From the NCBI GenBank assembly GCA_016081115.2, contig JABTTQ020001116.1, forward strand, positions 1 through 64,000: 64,000 nucleotides of DNA, written 5' to 3'. The translations under genes and the position numbers were made by a program. Shown in pieces: positions 59,991 to 64,000 of the stretch (position 1 is the stretch's first letter; every line of letters starts with the position of its first letter). This DNA comes from Rehmannia glutinosa. Taxonomy: Eukaryota; Streptophyta; Magnoliopsida; Lamiales; Orobanchaceae. The notes beneath the pieces are model-generated. The model saw only the letters and a program-made list of their open reading frames with translations, ran no database searches and was not told the origin of the DNA.

Positions 59991-61579
59991 TTTTATTGAT
60001 GTAGATTGACCATTCGGGGCTAATTTTGGTGAATTTCGGACCATGAATTCATGTCAAAACATAAGGGAGTTTAAGGATGCAAAAACGCTCGAAATTCCAA
60101 GCCAAACGCGTCATTTCGGGGCCTTTTGGTCCAACACGGGCGGGGGTGTCGGGCAACACGGCCGTGTTCCGCCGGGAGCTAAAAACTCGATTTTTTCGCA
60201 CAAAACAGCCTCCCGACACGGCCAGGCCGTGTTCCCCAACTGGCCGTGTCCGGAACACGGCCTGGCCGTGTTGGGAAGCACTGCGACCATGTCAGGACGG
60301 AGTGCTGCACAATTAAACAAAGACACGACCTGGCGTGTCGGGCGACACGGGCGTGTCCGGACCTCTTTTGCAACTTTTCTTTGCGGAATTTGGGGAAAAC
60401 TCACCAACCAACCCATTTTGGCCACTTTTGTACACTTTTAACACCCTATTTTCTTTGAAACATGTCTCCATGTCCCCTCCTCATCACTTGAATACAAGAA
60501 TTCACCAACCAACAAGGAAAATAGAGGCAATTGTTTAACAAAAGAGAGTACTATCAATGTATTGGTTCCTATAAAAGCCAATGGTTGAAGTTGGGAGAAG
60601 CATTCAATTAGATACTCGGGAAATATTCATTGTATTCATTTCATTAAGTAGAATTGGGATCAAGGGGTCTTGGAGGAGAAAGCTTGGGGCAATATTGGAG
60701 AAGAAGGCTTGGAGCAACATCATCAATCAAGAAAGAAGTCAATTGAGATTTTGATAAAGATAAGTACACCATGTCTACAATACTTAAATCTTCTTGTGTA
60801 ATTTATTCTTTGGTCAAAATCATGTGTAGCTAAACTCCTAGTGTTTGAATGTAATGAACTCTAGAATGGATTTGTGATTAAGGTGTGTATGTTTTTAATA
60901 AAATCTTCATATTTTGTGTGATTCACTTATATTACGCTTCGTTCATTCGAATTGATATATGCGCAATATTGATTTGAAGTTTATTTTTCATCCCGGAAAT
61001 CGAGATTCATGGTGAAATAGAATCTATATAAGTGAAAAGAGTTGCATGCAATCCTAGATATAGGACGACATAAATCTTCCGGATTAGGGTCAAACCTAAT
61101 ATGAGAATTCACAAATCGTTATAATCTTTGTCTTGGGGGTTTTAACTAGAAAGAGATTTCAGTTAATCAACTTGAGATTAGAAGTTTTTCGACTTGAGAA
61201 AGGGTTTAACTTAAATTGAGAATTTCTACGGTCCACAAGACATGAGATTTTATTAAAAGAGGTTGGTTTTTGCTTAAGGGCTTACGGTTGTATTTTTAAC
61301 TTGTCAAATCACAAAAACATTCTACAGGATTTACATTCAAACACATTTCTATCTCTTGATTTCTTATTTTACAAATCTTCCTTCATTTTTGCAATTTATA
61401 ATTTGTTTTCCTTTTTCATCGAACAAAAACTCGAAAATTGTTAGATTAAATAACAAAAAAGACGGTAATTATTATTACTTACAATCCTCGTGGGAATGAC
61501 ACTCGGTACTCAATAATCTATACTATAAAACGATAGGTGCACTTGCACTACGGTTTTAAAGGTAGCTTTTGAGCCATCA
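59990..61579 (+). mobile_element. Probable 5' LTR of the Athila-like retrotransposon
   Basis: A long TG...CA-bounded tract, from TGATGTAGATTGACC to GAGCCATCA, followed by a conserved GCGCCGTTGTCGGG motif. It contains a G+C-rich segment (60110-60370) with many ACACGGCC/GGCCGTGT motifs, a TATA-like CTATAAAAGCC near 60570, and the block 'AGGTGCACTTGCACTACG' near the end, all usual in plant gypsy LTRs. The 5' boundary is uncertain. Confidence 0.45.
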
Positions 61580-61605
61580 AGTTTTTGCGCCGTTGTCGGG
61601 ATTGT
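61580..61605 (+). promoter_or_regulatory. Primer-binding-site region of the retrotransposon
   Basis: TTTTTGCGCCGTTGTCGGG follows the proposed LTR end directly and closely matches the TTTGGCGCCGTTGCCGGG motif found at this place in Athila and related elements. It is the likely start of minus-strand DNA synthesis. Confidence 0.5.
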
Positions 61606-61728
61606 AATATTAAGAACACCTTATTTTTGTTAATTTAATCATTTTTTTTATTTTATTTCATCATTTGTCTTTCTTTTTATTTTCTTTGTAAGTCTTGGAT
61701 TACACTTATCCTCTTTATTTACCGATGC

Positions 61729-62932
61729 ATGCCTACTCGTCACCGAATTTGGAAGTCGCGACACCGCCGATAGCAACACAGAGGAAAGTATTAATACAGA
61801 CCACGAGGAGGATATTAACGAAGGCAAGGATCCAATATGGCGGATGAACAAAGAAAGAACCATGTATGCGACTATGCCAAGCCGTCTATGGACGGCATAT
61901 CGTCTAGTATCGTAAGGCCCATTTTGTTGCGACCAATAATTTGAAATCAAACCGAATGTCATTCAAATGGTGCAACAATTTGTTCAATTCGACGGACCTA
62001 CCGGACGAAGATCCAAATAATCATATCGCGAATTTCCTTGAAATTTGCGATACCTTCAAAATAAATGGGGTCTCACGATGATGCCATCCGTTTACGCCTA
62101 TTCCCATTTACTCTTGCGGACGGGCTAAACAATGGCTAAATACTTTGCAAAGGAACGATTACAACGTGGAACATCATGGCGAAAAGTTCCTTTTGAAATA
62201 TTTTCCACCGGCCAAAAGCGCACGATTGAGGAATGAAATCTCTTCATTCACTCAAGAAGATGATGAGACCTTGTACGACACTTGGGAGAGATTCAAAGAA
62301 TTGTTGCGGAAATGCCCACACCATGGCCTACCTATTTGGATGCAAGTCCAAACATTTTATAATGGGCTACTTTTCGCAACAAGACAAATGATCGATGCGT
62401 GGTAGGGGAACTCTTAATAACAAAACGCCGGAAGCGCTCAGGATTTGATTGAGGAATGGCCATGAACGGCTACCAATGGCAATCCATACGAGGTAAAACT
62501 AACAAAGTCGGTTGGTGTGTATAATGCAGATCGGTGAGTTACGCTCGCGCGACAGTCGAAGCATTGACCCAAAAGATCGGCGATCTAGCGGCTCCTAAAC
62601 CACCACCACCGCATGTTTTATCTTGTGAAACTTGCGGAGGATTGCATAATCATCGGATTGCCCCACACACAATACCTCACTTGAACATGCTAATTACGTT
62701 GGGAATCAAGGCAAAAATTACCCAAGTAATCCTTACAAAGAACACATATAATCCTAGGTGGCGACAACATCCTAATTTCGGTTGGGAAATCAAGGCCAAC
62801 CACGACCTAATCCCAATCGATCTACACACATCTCCGGATTTCGGCCCAAATCAAGGTAAGCCTAACTTGGAAGATTTTATAACAAAATTTGTGCAATCAG
62901 ATACTCGATTCAGGCGGTGGAAACATCCTTGA
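61729..62932 (+). pseudogene. Gag region of an Athila-like Ty3/gypsy retrotransposon, broken
   Basis: Codes for the capsid-forming Gag in intact elements. The start MPTRHRIWKSRHR lies at 61729. The Retrotrans_gag domain is recognisable in pieces (IANFLEICDTFKINGVS near 62020, then FLLKYFPPAKSARLRNEI, LLRKCPHHGLPIWMQVQTFY), and CETCGGLHNH near 62620 is what is left of the zinc knuckle. Frame changes occur near 61780, 61940-61990 and 62080-62140, and a stop stands at 62403. It could not give a full product as written. It is on the same strand as the protease remnant downstream. Confidence 0.75.
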
Positions 62933-63439
62933 GAAATCAAGAGGCATCTATCCATAACTCGGAAAACCAAATAAGCCGTTGCGAAGATGATTTCGAAAGG
63001 CCACAAGGTAGTTTCTTAGGGTAATCGAGCCAAAACCCGAGGGGAGCACGTAAAGGCAATCACCATCGAGTTTTCCACATGAGCATGGTTATGCCAATGC
63101 CGCCACGCAGAAATACATGGAGGATGACATGCCCAAAGAAAATCTCATGAAAAAGGAGGTTGCGAATACAAGCCCAAGATCCTTACCTGAGTCTAACAAG
63201 AAGAAGATAGAAGGGATGATGATTTGGTAAGTACCTTGATTCTTTCAAACAATTACATGCCAATATTCCAATTGTTGACCTCATTCAAAGCATGTTAGGG
63301 ATCTTAATGACATCATTCCTAGTGAAAATAAGCTTAATAAATTATCAAATGTGCGATTGAATGATAAATGTCATTCCAATGAACTACCACAAAAATTTAA
63401 TGATCCAGGAAGCTTTATTATCCTTGCACAATTGATGGT

Positions 63440-63954
63440 TTACTGTTGATAGGGCACTAGCCGACTTGGGAGCTAGTATCAACGTGATGTCTTATGAAAC
63501 ATTCAAGCATGCGAGGATTAGGTGAACTTAAACCTATTAGGATGGACATTCAATTAGCCGATAAATCGATTAAACATCCTAGAGGTATTATTCATGATGT
63601 GTTAGTCAAGATTGATAAATTCGTGTTTCAATCGATTTCGTTATTCTTGACATGCATGATAATATAGAAGTTCCCTTAATTCTAGGGCGTCCATTTTTGG
63701 CTACCGCTAAATCTCTCATTGATGTGCATGATGGAAAGCTTACTTTGAGAGTAGGGGGTGAACAAGTTATCTTTAAAATTCCTTTGAGAAATCCTATAAA
63801 TGATACTTGTTTTCCTATAAACTTGATTGAGACAAGGATAAATAATTCTTTGCTTGATATGTCTTCTAATAAATCCTCGAAAGTATGTGATGTTCAATGT
63901 GCAAAAGTTTCCCGAGATAAATCCCATTTTGAGAATAACATGCGAGAAAAATAG
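63440..63954 (+). pseudogene. Aspartic protease (RVP) region of the same retrotransposon, broken
   Basis: ADLGASINVMSYETFKHA near 63456 is the active-site region, with the D-L-G-A form of the D-[ST]-G motif that is usual in Athila-type elements. PLILGRPFLATAKSLIDVHD and GKLTLRVGGEQVIFKI (63670-63785) are the conserved C-terminal part of the domain. At least two frame changes lie between these parts (near 63515 and 63640). Reverse transcriptase would follow beyond the window edge. Confidence 0.75.
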
Positions 63955-64000
63955 GACCATGAAGGTCAATTGTTCAAAATCGATACGGGTGGCGGTGTTG

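Larger units (their letters stand above)
59990..64000 (+). mobile_element. Athila-like Ty3/gypsy LTR retrotransposon, 5' part
   Basis: The order is LTR, primer-binding region, gag, protease, all on the + strand, and the element is cut by the end of the window. Multiple stops and frame changes mark it as non-autonomous or decayed, though part of this may be the same consensus error seen in the genes. About 500 bp between gag and protease (62933-63440) shows only fragments of linker. Confidence 0.7.

Noticed and set aside
60043..60538. Overlapping open frames up to 132 codons on both strands
   Set aside because: They arise because the G+C-rich LTR block has few stop codons. No frame matches a known protein.

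Overview
This is a stretch of nuclear DNA from a eudicot plant. It is very A+T-rich, its genes have GT-AG introns, and its gene families are plant-specific (remorin, R2R3-MYB, phytolongin, NT-C2 coiled-coil protein). Between the genes lie mostly transposable elements. Residue choices in the b561 and remorin proteins suggest an asterid, perhaps Lamiales, but that is only an inference. No bacterial-type feature, CRISPR array, rRNA or tRNA gene was seen.

Layout. 1-4.4 kb: degraded sequence I cannot identify. 4.4-8.5 kb (-): NT-C2 domain coiled-coil (myosin heavy chain-related) gene. 10.5-11.2 kb: PIF/Harbinger-type element. 14.05-16.6 kb (+): cytochrome b561 (ascorbate-dependent transmembrane reductase). 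19.3-21.9 kb: hAT-type element with an 8-bp target duplication and Helitron-like sequence inside. 26.5-28.7 kb (+): remorin. 29.3-32.2 kb (-): R2R3-MYB with a 16-bp insertion in its R2 repeat. 33.3-51.2 kb: a gene-poor block in which a diverged segmental duplication (33.3-35.1 and 49.1-51.2 kb) brackets CACTA-like and LTR debris and an 11-kb array of PIF-type elements. Four array units carry an unidentified exon-like segment. 52.6-55.1 kb (+): phytolongin, with a 720-bp hAT element in intron 1 and a 40-bp tandem duplication in exon 2. 56.1-58.8 kb (-): LAF1/MYB18/19/45-type R2R3-MYB. 60-64 kb (+): 5' part of an Athila-like Ty3/gypsy retrotransposon, cut by the window edge.

The six genes are neighbours, not a pathway: membrane redox (b561), plasma-membrane scaffold (remorin), membrane traffic (phytolongin), an organelle- or cytoskeleton-associated coiled coil, and two transcription factors. 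Four of the six carry single-base frameshifts, many in homopolymers, inside otherwise well conserved exons with intact splice sites. I read these mostly as consensus sequencing errors. The MYB insertion and the phytolongin duplication are different in kind and look like real local events.

The most unusual feature is the 37-49 kb array: PIF-type elements carrying an unidentified exon-like segment, amplified in tandem, with an intact paralogous empty insertion site inside the same window.
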